Positions 9,008 through 18,068 of a stretch of DNA of 48,343 nt are shown piece after piece (position 1 is the stretch's first letter; each line of letters starts with the position of its first letter). Location of the stretch: assembly GCA_031548365.1 (NCBI GenBank), contig JAVBRD010000017.1, positions 1 to 48,343 on the forward strand, written 5' to 3'. Source of the DNA: JAVBRD01 sp031548365 (GTDB lineage: Bacteria > Bacillota > Clostridia > Christensenellales > UBA1750). Both the position numbers and the translations under genes were made by a program. Under the pieces are notes generated by a model, which made no database searches, was not told where the DNA came from, and worked only from the letters and a program-made list of their open reading frames with translations.

Positions 9008-9039
9008 AACCCTGCGCCATCGCCGGCGCAGGGTTTTTT
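9008..9039 (+). terminator. Terminator downstream of nadE
   Basis: Perfect 11-bp stem aaccctgcgcc / ggcgcagggtt with a 6-base loop, followed by TTTT. A second short inverted repeat (8934-8959, CATTGAAA/TTTCAATG) lies just before it. Confidence 0.9.
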
Positions 9040-9066
9040 AAGCTGTCGCATCGTGTTGCGCGCCGC

Positions 9067-9603
9067 CTAATTTTCTTCGCAGTGCACCTCGAAGTAAGCA
9101 CGCGGGTGTTTGCACGCGGGGCACAGGTCGGGCGCGTCGGGGCCCTCGTGGACGTAACCGCAATTAAGACAGTGCCAGCGCACGGACTCCTCTCGTTTGA
9201 ACATCGACCCGTCGGTCAAGCGGGTGGCGAGGCGCGTGAAGCGCTTCTCATGCTCTTCCTCGACTTCGGCGAGCTCCTGATAAAATGTGGCGATGTCGGC
9301 AAAGCCTTCCGCGCGCGCGTCGGCGGCGCACTGTTTATAGTACTCATGCGCCTCGTGCGCCTCAAGTCCCGCGGAAATCGTCAGGTTTTCCGCCGTCGGG
9401 TGGTCGCGCATGCCAAGGTAGCGGGCCATGATGCCCGCGTGTACAAACTCGTTGTCCGCGGTCTCCCTGAAGATTTTCTCAACGTGGACATAGCCTTCTT
9501 TGGCGGCGATTTTGGCGTACAGGTCGTACCTCGTCCTCGCCTTGCACTCCCCGGCGTACGTATCCATCAGGTTTTTCTGTGTCTTGCTTCCTTCAAACGT
9601 CAT
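9067..9603 (-). CDS. rbr: Rubrerythrin
   Basis: The 178-aa product has an N-terminal ferritin-like diiron domain (about residues 1-135, with AGECKARTRYDLYAK, ETADNEFVHAG, AEVEEEHEKRF) and a C-terminal rubredoxin-like domain with CLNCGYVHEG and CPACKHPRAYF as the Fe(Cys)4 site. Rubrerythrins reduce hydrogen peroxide in anaerobes with electrons from reduced rubredoxin or NADH-linked donors. Start is the ATG at 9603 beginning MTFEGSKTQ, behind AAGGGG; an upstream Met lies within the ribosome site. Monocistronic, convergent with nadE. Confidence 0.95.
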   Translation of the reverse strand: MTFEGSKTQKNLMDTYAGECKARTRYDLYAKIAAKEGYVHVEKIFRETADNEFVHAGIMARYLGMRDHPTAENLTISAGLEAHEAHEYYKQCAADARAEGFADIATFYQELAEVEEEHEKRFTRLATRLTDGSMFKREESVRWHCLNCGYVHEGPDAPDLCPACKHPRAYFEVHCEEN

Positions 9604-9673
9604 GCAGCACATCCCCTTTTCATCCTCAATCAAGCGTATTATGGGATAACCGAACCGGCTTCATGCGCCGCGG

Positions 9674-10696
9674 CTACTTCTCCGGCCCAAATCCGCTCAG
9701 AAGCGTTCCCACGACACGCGCAAACGCCAGCTCATCGCGCTCGCGCCCCTGCTTGATCGCGGTTTCCGCGTCCGCGCATAACGCACAGGCACTTCGCCAC
9801 CAAGCTGCGCCTTTCCTGCTCGCACGCTCCGCTGTTCGCGTGGCGGCGTAGCCGGTGATGCCCATTTTCGCGGCCAGGTCCGCGCCGCGCGCGCCTGTGT
9901 CCAACCATTGCCGCGCGCGGTACGCGGTCTGGAGCGTGCGCGCGAGCAGCATCAACAGGCCGACCGGGTTCTCGCCCGCCTCGTCCAGCTCTTTGAGAAG
10001 CTTGTAACTGCGCGCGCCATCACCCGCGAGAAGTGCGTCGCACATCTCGAACACCGTGCTCTCCACCGTGCGCGTAACGACCGCCGCGATGTCTTCAGGC
10101 GTGATCTCGCCGCGTTCCCCCGCGTACGCCGCGAGCTTGAGGATCTCGCCGCCAAGGCGGGTCAAATCGCAACCCGCCGTCATCACGAGCTTTTCCGCAA
10201 CAAGAGGCGCGATGACCTTGCCCGCCTTGCGCAGCTCTTTGGCGGCCCAACCCGCCGCTTCCCGCTCACCCAGGCGCGCGAATTCGACCACCGCGCTCTC
10301 CTTGAGAGCCGCCTTGAACACCGCCTTGCGCGCGTCCGCGCGGTCCCTAACATAGAGCAAGAGGATGGTGGAGGGCGGCACGTTCGCCATATAAGCAGTC
10401 AGCCGCTTGACGTCCTCTTCGGCGGGCTTTGACGCGCAGAGCGCGGGTATGTCTCGCGCCACGACCAGCCTGCGCGGGGACATCATGGGCAGCGTCTCAC
10501 ACGCCTCCGAGAGCGCCTGCGGCCTCACATCGCCGTCGTAGACCGTCATGTCCACCGCCTCAAAGCCAGGCGCGACGACAGCGCCGCGTACGTGCGCGAG
10601 CGCCTGCTCCTTGATGTACTCCTCCTCGCCGTGGAACAGCAGAAGGGACGGAAACGCGCTAGAATCCTTGATTTTGAACACATCCGCGTAATTCAA
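9674..10696 (-). CDS. holA: DNA polymerase III delta subunit
   Basis: The 340-aa product matches the delta clamp-loader subunit: LLLFHGEEEYIKEQAL near the N-terminus, a degenerate AAA+ core without Walker A, and the ISxLGGEILKL-type helix (DLTRLGGEILKLAAYAG). It loads the beta sliding clamp. The start codon is TTG at 10696, overlapping the comEC TGA (ATTGA), with GGAGG 6 bases upstream inside comEC, so translation is coupled. The comEC-holA adjacency is common in Firmicutes. Confidence 0.93.
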   Translation of the reverse strand: MNYADVFKIKDSSAFPSLLLFHGEEEYIKEQALAHVRGAVVAPGFEAVDMTVYDGDVRPQALSEACETLPMMSPRRLVVARDIPALCASKPAEEDVKRLTAYMANVPPSTILLLYVRDRADARKAVFKAALKESAVVEFARLGEREAAGWAAKELRKAGKVIAPLVAEKLVMTAGCDLTRLGGEILKLAAYAGERGEITPEDIAAVVTRTVESTVFEMCDALLAGDGARSYKLLKELDEAGENPVGLLMLLARTLQTAYRARQWLDTGARGADLAAKMGITGYAATRTAERASRKGAAWWRSACALCADAETAIKQGRERDELAFARVVGTLLSGFGPEK

Positions 10697-13194
10697 TGTG
10701 CGCCTCCGTCATTTTGATTGTACTGCGCCGCTTGCACGCCGTCCTTTGTAAGGCGCACGGTCACTGCGCCTGACACATCGGTCCTGAGCACGCGCGCGCC
10801 AATATCATCCAGGCGTTTGAGCGTCTCAGGGGAGGGATGGCCATACGCGTTGCCCGCGCCCGCCGAGATCACCGCGAGCTCGGGGCGCGCGCCGCGCAGA
10901 AACGCCTCCCCCGACGCCTCGCGCGCACCGTGGTGCGCGACCTTGAGTACGTCGACGTCGCCAGCGAGTATGAACGCGTCCTCACGCAAGCCGATATCCC
11001 CTGTGAACAGGAGCGAGCGGCCCTCATAGCCGATGTCCAGCACGAGGCAGGAGCGGTTGGCGTCACCGCCCTCGACCGTCACCGGCCAAAGCACGGCGGC
11101 CCTCGCACCCCCGCCAAGATCAAAAATGTCCCCCGCCGACGCGGCCACCACCTCCACGCCCAGCGCGCGCGCAAGCCCGATGCCGCGCAGGAACCCGTCC
11201 TCGGCGTCCGAAAGCGGCATGTACTTGGGCACCACCACGCGCTCAACCGGAGCCTGCCCGAGCAGGGCCTCAAGCCCGCCAGCGTGGTCGTCATGAGGAT
11301 GGGAGATGAACACCGTGGCGATCCTGCTCCCATACGCGCTTACCGCGCCGAGAAGCGCGGATGTGTCGCGAGCGCCCGTGTCGATCAGGTGAACTCGACC
11401 ATCGGGAGCGCGAAGGAGAGCGCCGTCCCCTTGTCCCACGTCGAGGAAAACGCAGGTCAGGCCATTCGGGCGAACCGCCCACGCGGACGCAGCGAGCGTA
11501 ACAGCGAGCGCGCCCGCGAACGTCAGCGTCAGCACGCGACGCACAGGCTTGGATGGCACGAACCTTCGCTGAGCCACGCACATGAGCGCGTAAAACACAG
11601 CGCATCCCGCCATGCCCGCCGCGGTTAGCAGCATCGCGCGCGGGAAAAACACCTTGCTGTCCGCGAGCAGGCCGATCGCCAGCGCGCCGCCACCCGCAGC
11701 GAGCGGCGTAAGAAGCGCCGTCATTCGCCGTTTTCCCGTGCTTTTCCCGGGAAATGCGACAATCATCGCGCACACGGCCGCCATCCAGGGCGCGATTTTC
11801 GCGCGGGCAAACCAAGCCGCAAGCGTGGCCAACGCGCGGATCAGGCCCGCAACCACATACGCACACACGCGCGCGAGCGGCGCCAACCCGAGCACGGAGA
11901 ACGCGAGCATGGCCAGTCCCGCGTACACCGCCGCCGCCGCCACGGGCACGATGGGCAGGTTGGCCACCACGGAGATCAGCGGCGATCGGCCATACACACG
12001 CAGCAAAACGGGAGCGATGCCCGCCTGCGCTGCGGGCGAAACCGAGAGTGTATCCGAAACACCCTTTGGCAGGCCAAGCGCGCAGAATCGTGCTGCCACC
12101 GGCTTCTGGAGGAGCACAATGCCCAACACCGCCGCAAAGCTCATCTGGAAGGACGTCGACAGCAGGTCAAGCGGACGAAGGAGCAGGGAGACGATGAACG
12201 CGGCGGACAAAGTGTTCAGACCGTCCTGCTTTCTCCCCGTCGCGCGAGAGAGGCACAGTGCCGTGGCCATGATCGCCGCGCGCGTCACCGGGGGCATCAT
12301 GCCCACCAGCCACGCGTAGCTCCACACCCCAACCGCGCACAGGATGTCCGCCGCCTGCTCGGGCAAGCGCGCGAGCCTCAGGAGCCCCAGGAGCGCGAGC
12401 GCGACGAATCCGACGTGCAAGCCGGACACCGAGAGCACGTGTACGACACCCACATCCGCCAAGTCCTCACGAAAATCGCCAAGCTCGGTACGAGCGCCCA
12501 GGAGGAGAGCTTTGAGTGTGTCCCCCTCCCAGCCGGGAAGAAGATGCGACACGCGCGCCTCCACGCGTTCACGCGCGAGCGCCGCACGCTCCGCCAGCGT
12601 CACGCTCGCCCTGCCGATAACTTCCGCTTCGGGCGACCACCCTGTGAGCGCCACGCCCCTGACAAGCGCGCCTTGCCGCGCGTCAATCTGTCCGGGGTTC
12701 GTCGGGCGCGCGGGCGAAGACACGCGCGCGTCGAGCGCGACGACATCGCCGATTGCCGGGAGGCTTTCGCTGAAGATCGCCTCGGAGTCGTACACGCTAA
12801 GCTGAGCCATGCCTCGCTCAAACGGCTCTTCGTTCAACCAAACGCTCCTGAGCTTGAGACGGTAGCTCTCACCGTCTTGATAGGCAAACGGCGTCTCCGT
12901 GACAACGCCGATCAACAGCGTCCGCTCTTTGGCGATCTCGGGCAAGGGCCGGGCCGAGGATACGCCCGCGGCGCAGCCAAGAGCCAGCGAAGAGGCGCAC
13001 ACAAACACGAAAACAACGCGCTGAGGCTTAATGCCCGCGAGTACGGAAGCGAGCGCGGCCAGCGAGACAAACGCCGCAAGCGGAACCCACGCGGACACGC
13101 GCTCCGCAAGGTGGAACGCGCCAAACGCAATACCTGCCGCGAGTGAAACGGCGGGCAAAAGCAAAGGCCGGCGTACCGCAAGCGTCGTCCCCAA
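10693..13194 (-). CDS. comEC: ComEC/Rec2 DNA-uptake channel protein
   Basis: Full-length 833-aa ComEC. An N-terminal membrane part is followed by the soluble DUF4131-like region (about 60-200), a multi-helix Competence channel domain (about 220-490, with VSGLHVGFVAL), and a C-terminal metallo-beta-lactamase domain (about 575-825) with FLDVGQGDGALL and the metal motif HPHDDHAGG. ComEC carries single-stranded DNA across the membrane in transformation; the MBL domain is thought to degrade one strand. Start is TTG at 13194 with GGAGG upstream. No other competence gene is in the window. Confidence 0.93.
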   Translation of the reverse strand: MGTTLAVRRPLLLPAVSLAAGIAFGAFHLAERVSAWVPLAAFVSLAALASVLAGIKPQRVVFVFVCASSLALGCAAGVSSARPLPEIAKERTLLIGVVTETPFAYQDGESYRLKLRSVWLNEEPFERGMAQLSVYDSEAIFSESLPAIGDVVALDARVSSPARPTNPGQIDARQGALVRGVALTGWSPEAEVIGRASVTLAERAALARERVEARVSHLLPGWEGDTLKALLLGARTELGDFREDLADVGVVHVLSVSGLHVGFVALALLGLLRLARLPEQAADILCAVGVWSYAWLVGMMPPVTRAAIMATALCLSRATGRKQDGLNTLSAAFIVSLLLRPLDLLSTSFQMSFAAVLGIVLLQKPVAARFCALGLPKGVSDTLSVSPAAQAGIAPVLLRVYGRSPLISVVANLPIVPVAAAAVYAGLAMLAFSVLGLAPLARVCAYVVAGLIRALATLAAWFARAKIAPWMAAVCAMIVAFPGKSTGKRRMTALLTPLAAGGGALAIGLLADSKVFFPRAMLLTAAGMAGCAVFYALMCVAQRRFVPSKPVRRVLTLTFAGALAVTLAASAWAVRPNGLTCVFLDVGQGDGALLRAPDGRVHLIDTGARDTSALLGAVSAYGSRIATVFISHPHDDHAGGLEALLGQAPVERVVVPKYMPLSDAEDGFLRGIGLARALGVEVVAASAGDIFDLGGGARAAVLWPVTVEGGDANRSCLVLDIGYEGRSLLFTGDIGLREDAFILAGDVDVLKVAHHGAREASGEAFLRGARPELAVISAGAGNAYGHPSPETLKRLDDIGARVLRTDVSGAVTVRLTKDGVQAAQYNQNDGGAH

Positions 13195-13314
13195 CCCCTC
13201 TCCTCCGTCGGCTCAAGAATACCACTTTGCCATCATACGGGCAAGCTTGCAAGCAACCAGCCGTTTCAAGCCAGATCGCCTTGTTGCCCGAACCGTTTTG
13301 GGGTTGTGAGGCCG

Positions 13315-13354
13315 AAAAAAGCGCCGGCTCCGACAACCGTCGAATCCGGCGCTT
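13315..13354 (-). terminator. Terminator of the Ig-like secreted protein gene
   Basis: On the minus strand a 9-bp stem aagcgccgg / ccggcgctt is followed by TTTTTT (forward A-run 13315-13320), 13 bases past the stop codon. Confidence 0.85.
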
Positions 13355-13366
13355 CGCTAAGCGGTG

Positions 13367-14623
13367 TTACTGTGGCTTGATACCCGACGCCGAGTTCACG
13401 ACGAAAAACGTCGGTCCATCGGAGCTGAGACATTCAGCGAAGCCCTTTGTGATGCGCACAACCTTGAGCACCGTGCCTTTTTTCAAGGCGGCGAGGCGGG
13501 TACTGGACGTGCTTGGCATCGAGTAGCGCGCGGTGTTGTCGGCCTGAACGACGTACTTCTTGTTGCCGAACTCCACGTTGCCGCTCGCGTCCGTCGCCGC
13601 CGCGTCGGGATCTATCAGCTCGCCGTAGGGGTTTTCGCTATCGCCCGCGCCGCGCCCGGCAGAGACGGTGTAGCGTGTGGTGGAGTTGTTGGGCGCGATC
13701 ACGCTGAACGTCAGCGCGCGGTTGAGATTGAGGCGGCCCATGGACGAGGGGATGACGAGCGCGCCGTAGGGGACGTCACAGTAATAGGTAACACTGGAAA
13801 GATCGACGCTTGCGGGCACGCTGAACGTGACGGTTCCCGTCAAGCCGCTCGTGGACACGGCGCCGTTGTACGTCGTGCCGTTGGCGACGATGCTCATCGA
13901 ACGGATGACATACCCGTTGTTGTAGCCTGAAATGAGCTCACCATAAGGTGTGGAACTCCCGCTGTTGTAGTAGTAGCTCGGGTCGTAAGCGCCGCCGCCC
14001 ACGCGGATGATCAGCGTGTCGTAGTAGCCGTTGTTGTAGACTTGAAGCGTGGTCGTACCGGGACGCGTGCCGGTAACGGTGACGGAACGACCGTAAGAAG
14101 AAATCGAGTAGCTCGCGATCGACGTATCCAGAACGGACCACGAATAGCCTTCATAGACCGCGCCCGACGGATAGACACGCGCCTCGAACGAGTAGCTCTG
14201 GCCGACATTGATGCTCACCTCGGGGTAGGGATACACGATGTCGATGCCGGTGGAGCTGCCGTAGTACCCGGTCGATGAGACGTTGACGATCGTCTCGGCG
14301 GATTTGTTCGATCCATCGGCGGTCGTGGCGACGAGCCTGACCGAGCCGTGCGAAACGCCCGTGACGAGTCCTGACGCGGAGACCGTTGCGATGGCCGGGT
14401 TCGCACTCGTCCAAGACACCGTCTGGCTCGCGTCCGATGGTGTGACCGTCGCGCTGAGCTGGTACGTCCCGCCGATCTGAACCGTGACCGCGGACTGAGA
14501 GATGGTCACGCCTGTCGCCGTCGCGGCAAACGCCGTGACCGCCCCGCCGAGGCACGTCAGGATGAGTGCGGCAACGCAAACAACAGACAGTAGCCGTTTG
14601 AGCGCAACCGGTTGGTTTGTCAT
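13367..14623 (-). CDS. Secreted protein with two bacterial Ig-like (Big_2) domains and an SH3-like C-terminus
   Basis: A Sec signal peptide occupies about residues 1-33 (LKR, hydrophobic core, AFA|A). A Big_2 domain (about 38-115: VTISQSAVTVQIGGTYQLSA, ATVSASGLVTGVSHG) is followed by a second, more diverged one (about 125-208). Residues 210-350 are rich in Tyr, Ser, Gly and Asn, with two copies of PYGELI. The last ~65 residues (KKGTVLKVVRITKGFAECL) look like a bacterial SH3 domain. Likely exported and wall-associated or adhesive. No LPXTG or S-layer anchor seen. ATG with GGAGG 7 bases upstream; own promoter and terminator. Confidence 0.88.
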   Translation of the reverse strand: MTNQPVALKRLLSVVCVAALILTCLGGAVTAFAATATGVTISQSAVTVQIGGTYQLSATVTPSDASQTVSWTSANPAIATVSASGLVTGVSHGSVRLVATTADGSNKSAETIVNVSSTGYYGSSTGIDIVYPYPEVSINVGQSYSFEARVYPSGAVYEGYSWSVLDTSIASYSISSYGRSVTVTGTRPGTTTLQVYNNGYYDTLIIRVGGGAYDPSYYYNSGSSTPYGELISGYNNGYVIRSMSIVANGTTYNGAVSTSGLTGTVTFSVPASVDLSSVTYYCDVPYGALVIPSSMGRLNLNRALTFSVIAPNNSTTRYTVSAGRGAGDSENPYGELIDPDAAATDASGNVEFGNKKYVVQADNTARYSMPSTSSTRLAALKKGTVLKVVRITKGFAECLSSDGPTFFVVNSASGIKPQ

Positions 14624-14671
14624 GGAGTATCCTCCGCCTTCCTTAACTCATAAAGAAATAGTTTCACACTT

Positions 14672-14699
14672 ATTATAGCAAATTATGGAAAGAAGCCAA
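14672..14699 (-). promoter_or_regulatory. Promoter of the Ig-like secreted protein gene
   Basis: Minus strand TTGGCT (14699-14694), 16-base spacer, perfect TATAAT (14677-14672), about 50 bases upstream of the ATG. Confidence 0.65.
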
Positions 14700-14777
14700 G
14701 GGGGTCTTTCAGTATTTGCGAAAATATGAGTGGCTTGTGATTCGTGTATGACTGCGGCCGCCCTCCGTGTGAGCGAA

Positions 14778-15488
14778 TCAGACAAGTCCGGCCTCAGCCA
14801 GGACTCGTTCGACGCGCCCGCGGATAACCAGTGAGGCACGCTTGTCCTGCGGCGTCGGGGTCAGGTTGATGATGATCAGCTCCCCCGGGCAGCGCGCGAC
14901 AAGACTGGCGGCCGGGTACACAGTCAGCGAAGTTCCCGCCGCGATGACGCCATCGGCGCGCGCGATCACACGCTCCGCTTCCGCGAACACCAATGGATCG
15001 AGCGGCTCATCGTAGAGCACGACACCGGGGCGGATCACGCCCCCGCAGGAGCACAGCGGCACGTTCCGGTCGTGTGCGAGCGCTGCGGGACCGAAGGAGC
15101 GGTGACACAAAAGGCAGGTGTACCGCATCGCGCTGCCGTGCAACTCAAGCACGCGCCTTGAGCCCGCCTCCTGGTGCAGACCGTCGATATTCTGCGTTAC
15201 AACGCATGTTATCACCCCGCGCTCCTCCAGTTTAGCGAGCGCGCGATGCGCCGCGTTGGGCCGCGCGCTCGGATGAACGAGGTGCGCGCGGTAATACCGG
15301 TAGAAATCATCGGTGTGATTGAGTAAATAACTGTGAGAGAGAATAATTTCGTGGCTCAGCCCGCCGCTGTGGTTGGTGTACAACCCATCCGTGCCGCGAA
15401 AATCGGGAATGCCGCTCGCGGTCGACACGCCCGCGCCGCCAAAGAAAACCCACTTCCCCTTGGCCAGAAGGCCGGCGAGCACGCTCAC
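14778..15488 (-). CDS. cobB: Sir2-family NAD-dependent protein deacylase
   Basis: The 236-aa product has the sirtuin signatures GAGVSTASGIPDFRG (NAD binding), TQNIDGLH and the catalytic LHGS histidine. A structural zinc site is visible as CLLC and CSC, and AGTSLTVYPA is near the C-terminus. It removes acyl groups from lysines using NAD. The start is GTG at 15488 overlapping the nagB-like stop (GTGA), making it the last gene of a four-gene translationally coupled operon. Link to sugar breakdown is inferred from context only. Confidence 0.93.
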   Translation of the reverse strand: MSVLAGLLAKGKWVFFGGAGVSTASGIPDFRGTDGLYTNHSGGLSHEIILSHSYLLNHTDDFYRYYRAHLVHPSARPNAAHRALAKLEERGVITCVVTQNIDGLHQEAGSRRVLELHGSAMRYTCLLCHRSFGPAALAHDRNVPLCSCGGVIRPGVVLYDEPLDPLVFAEAERVIARADGVIAAGTSLTVYPAASLVARCPGELIIINLTPTPQDKRASLVIRGRVERVLAEAGLV

Positions 15489-16246
15489 TTGAGCAGTTTG
15501 GCCGCCGAGCTGATATCAAGGAACATGGTGGCGTTGGGATGGTCGCGCAAAAGCGTGGACGGGCAGGCGGTGGAGCGCTCCTCATTGACCGTGCGATAGA
15601 CCGCATCCGCCTTTGACGCAGCGGGAACCACCACGATCACACGCGGCGCGTTGATGAACAGCGGAAGCGTGAGCGTGATCGCGTGCGTGGGCACGTCCTG
15701 AATGCTCGCAAAACAGCCGTCACGCACCTGCTGGTTGCGGCAAATTTCGTCGAGCTCAACGATTTTTGCCAAGTGCTCATCCCGGAAGTTGGCTACAGGC
15801 GGGTCGTTGAACGCGAGGTGACCGTTCTCCCCGATACCGCAAAGCACGACGTCGGGCGGGTATTGGTTGAGCAGCGCCTCGTAGCGCAGGCACTCGGCCT
15901 CAGCGTCCGGCGCGTTACCTTCGATCCGGTGTATCTCGTGGAAGGGCAGGCCGTCCCACAGCTCGCGCGCAAGAAAATTTGAGAACCGCTGCGGCGCGTC
16001 GGAGGGCAGTCCGATGTACTCGTCCATGTGAAACGCGCGCACTTTTTCAAACGGAAACCCGCTCTTCTTCAAAACAACGAGCATATCGCTCTGCGATGGC
16101 GCTGCGGCGAAAACCACGTTGATGATGTCGCGGTTCTTCATCACGTCGCACATGGCGATCATGGCGGCGCGCGCCGCGGCCTCACCCATGAGCGCGCGCG
16201 TTTCAAAAATCTGCACATTCAGGTTGCCCGCTTTGAAAGACCTCAT
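15485..16246 (-). CDS. nagB: Glucosamine-6-phosphate deaminase-like protein (NagB family)
   Basis: The 253-aa product has NagB-family motifs: AFHMDEYIGL (catalytic Asp at 75) and GIGENGHLAFNDPP (about 137-150, His143). NagB converts glucosamine-6-phosphate to fructose-6-phosphate and ammonia. The position of E. coli Glu148 is Asp and that of Asp141 is Asn; the Asn also occurs in many Firmicute NagBs, so activity on a related amino sugar is possible. The ATG overlaps the heparinase-like stop as ATGA, and its own stop overlaps the sirtuin start. Confidence 0.85.
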   Translation of the reverse strand: MRSFKAGNLNVQIFETRALMGEAAARAAMIAMCDVMKNRDIINVVFAAAPSQSDMLVVLKKSGFPFEKVRAFHMDEYIGLPSDAPQRFSNFLARELWDGLPFHEIHRIEGNAPDAEAECLRYEALLNQYPPDVVLCGIGENGHLAFNDPPVANFRDEHLAKIVELDEICRNQQVRDGCFASIQDVPTHAITLTLPLFINAPRVIVVVPAASKADAVYRTVNEERSTACPSTLLRDHPNATMFLDISSAAKLLK

Positions 16247-18063
16247 GAAATCCCTCTTTTTCTGTATATGGCCAGCACGCTTGCCCGCGCGCCCTGAGTC
16301 CTGACGATGATCGAGTGCCGGATCTCGCTTCCGGGGTTGTCAGGCGATTCCGCGATGAACACGCGCGCGCTTGACTCAAGACCTGACAGCGACACCGTCA
16401 ACTGTTCCTCCCCGATGCGGTACACCGCGCTGAACCGTTCTCCCCGCCACTCACGCACGGGCGAGAAGTACGCGTAGCCGTCGGCTTTTTCGGGAAGCTC
16501 GGCGGGCAGCAGTTCACCGTTGACGGTGAACTCGCCTGCGCCGTGGAACAGCCAATCCATCGTATGTTCCCGATCTGCCGTCATGTTCATGCTGTCCCGG
16601 ATTTCGCAGCCCTCAACTTCGATGCGCCGGACTGCGCTCACGCCCGGGTACGCGTTGTCCACTTTGCACACGAGCGTTTTGCCGTCTTGCGTCATCTCGC
16701 CCGTGCCGCGCGCCACACGGTTCTGACTCTGGCCGTCGACCACGAACGTCGCGTGGCTGGCGGTCTTTGTATACCATTCCCTATGAAGCGTGGAACCATA
16801 ACCCGTGGTGCCCGTGTCTTTCGCAAAAGGCGGGATGCAGATCTCGAGCGCGTCCGGGTGCGCGTGGCTCTGCCAGAGGTTGCCGTACTTGACGAAGGCC
16901 TCGATGCCGGTACCGCGCAGCATCGCCATACAGTTGTTTGGCAAATTCGCTGAGACAAGCGGTTTTTTTGCGCGTTTCCGCTCGGGCAGGCCATAAAGAA
17001 GCGCGCCAAGCGTTCCCTCAAGCTCCAGACCGTCCAGCGCCGCGGCGATATCATCCGCGCCATCCATGCCCTCGAACAGCCGCGCCGCGCGCAAATACAC
17101 AGACGCGCGCTTTGCAAGCCCGCTCTCGCCCGCTTCCTTCCAGCCGTCGTTAAACGCGGTCATCGTGCCATTTTCAAACAAAAGCGCGAGCGGGGCGGTG
17201 TAGCCGCGGATCACGCGCTCGGCGATCTCGGGGGCGTCCTTATTTGCCGCGCGCAGGAAAAAACAGAGATGGGTCGAGGCTTCGAGAGAATAGAAGTGAT
17301 ACGTCGTCGAATTCTCATACCAAAGGCCATCGGGGGTGAAGCCCATGAGCACCTGATTTTGCGCGCCCAGATCCCCGCCGATGGACTGCTGAAGCAGCCT
17401 CTCGTCGCCAAAGAACGCGCCGCTGGCCGCCGCGAAAGACGCGTGCCAAAGCGGAATGTTGTGGATGACGTTCGACTGCGCCACACACAGCCGCGAAGCG
17501 GGCAGGAACAACTTCTTATGGAACCGCTGCCCTTCCTCGCTCAAGCCGTCAAACCCGATGCGCGAGAGCGCGTGCAGGAGCTGGATTCCCCACACGGCCT
17601 CGTCCAGCGACTGGCCCATGACCTTGCCGCGGCCCGCGTACTTGCCGTGCTCGTCAAAAGCCATGTAGTGATCGGCGTAAAACCCGATGACATCAAGCAC
17701 GAAACGGCGGTACTTCACGTCGCCTTCGATCATGTACATCAGCGCCGCATCGCCCAGCGCGCCCCCGATCGCGCTCCTGCGGTAGTATGTCCACGCCTCG
17801 AGCACTTCCTTTGTGTTCTCTGCAACGGTTCCGCAATCCGTGCATACATGCACAAACGGCTTTTCCGGATCGAACTTCAGGTGCGCCGCGCACTTGGGGC
17901 AGACGTAGTTGTGACCCCAGCCCGAGACGATGTCCGCTGAATCCTCAAAATGCTCAACCCAGTAATCCGCGTTGTCCCGGAGCTTGCTGACGGTCTTAAC
18001 GTACGCGTCGCTTTTCGCGAGCGCGCGCAGCTCCTGCGCAGGACGTATCCCTGTCCACGACAC
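16243..18063 (-). CDS. Heparinase II/III-like polysaccharide lyase family protein
   Basis: The 606-aa product is an alpha-helical N-terminal toroid followed by a C-terminal beta-sandwich typical of the heparinase II/III superfamily. Near the N-terminus two CxxC pairs (CPKC, CTDC; residues 55-77) form a likely zinc ribbon. HNIPLWHASF, WYENSTTYHFYSLEA and LWQSHAHPDALEI carry the conserved Asn/His/Tyr residues of the active-site region. No signal peptide, so it would act on imported oligosaccharides. GTG at 18063 is preferred (GAGGTGAT upstream, 5 bases after the HAD stop); an upstream TTG at 18093 would overlap the HAD gene. Stop overlaps the nagB-like start. Confidence 0.85.
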   Translation of the reverse strand: MSWTGIRPAQELRALAKSDAYVKTVSKLRDNADYWVEHFEDSADIVSGWGHNYVCPKCAAHLKFDPEKPFVHVCTDCGTVAENTKEVLEAWTYYRRSAIGGALGDAALMYMIEGDVKYRRFVLDVIGFYADHYMAFDEHGKYAGRGKVMGQSLDEAVWGIQLLHALSRIGFDGLSEEGQRFHKKLFLPASRLCVAQSNVIHNIPLWHASFAAASGAFFGDERLLQQSIGGDLGAQNQVLMGFTPDGLWYENSTTYHFYSLEASTHLCFFLRAANKDAPEIAERVIRGYTAPLALLFENGTMTAFNDGWKEAGESGLAKRASVYLRAARLFEGMDGADDIAAALDGLELEGTLGALLYGLPERKRAKKPLVSANLPNNCMAMLRGTGIEAFVKYGNLWQSHAHPDALEICIPPFAKDTGTTGYGSTLHREWYTKTASHATFVVDGQSQNRVARGTGEMTQDGKTLVCKVDNAYPGVSAVRRIEVEGCEIRDSMNMTADREHTMDWLFHGAGEFTVNGELLPAELPEKADGYAYFSPVREWRGERFSAVYRIGEEQLTVSLSGLESSARVFIAESPDNPGSEIRHSIIVRTQGARASVLAIYRKRGIS

Positions 18064-18068
18064 AACGA

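Noticed and set aside
15810..15845. Asn at the NagB position of E. coli Asp141 as evidence of lost activity
   Set aside because: Asn at this place is, to my knowledge, common in Firmicute NagB proteins.
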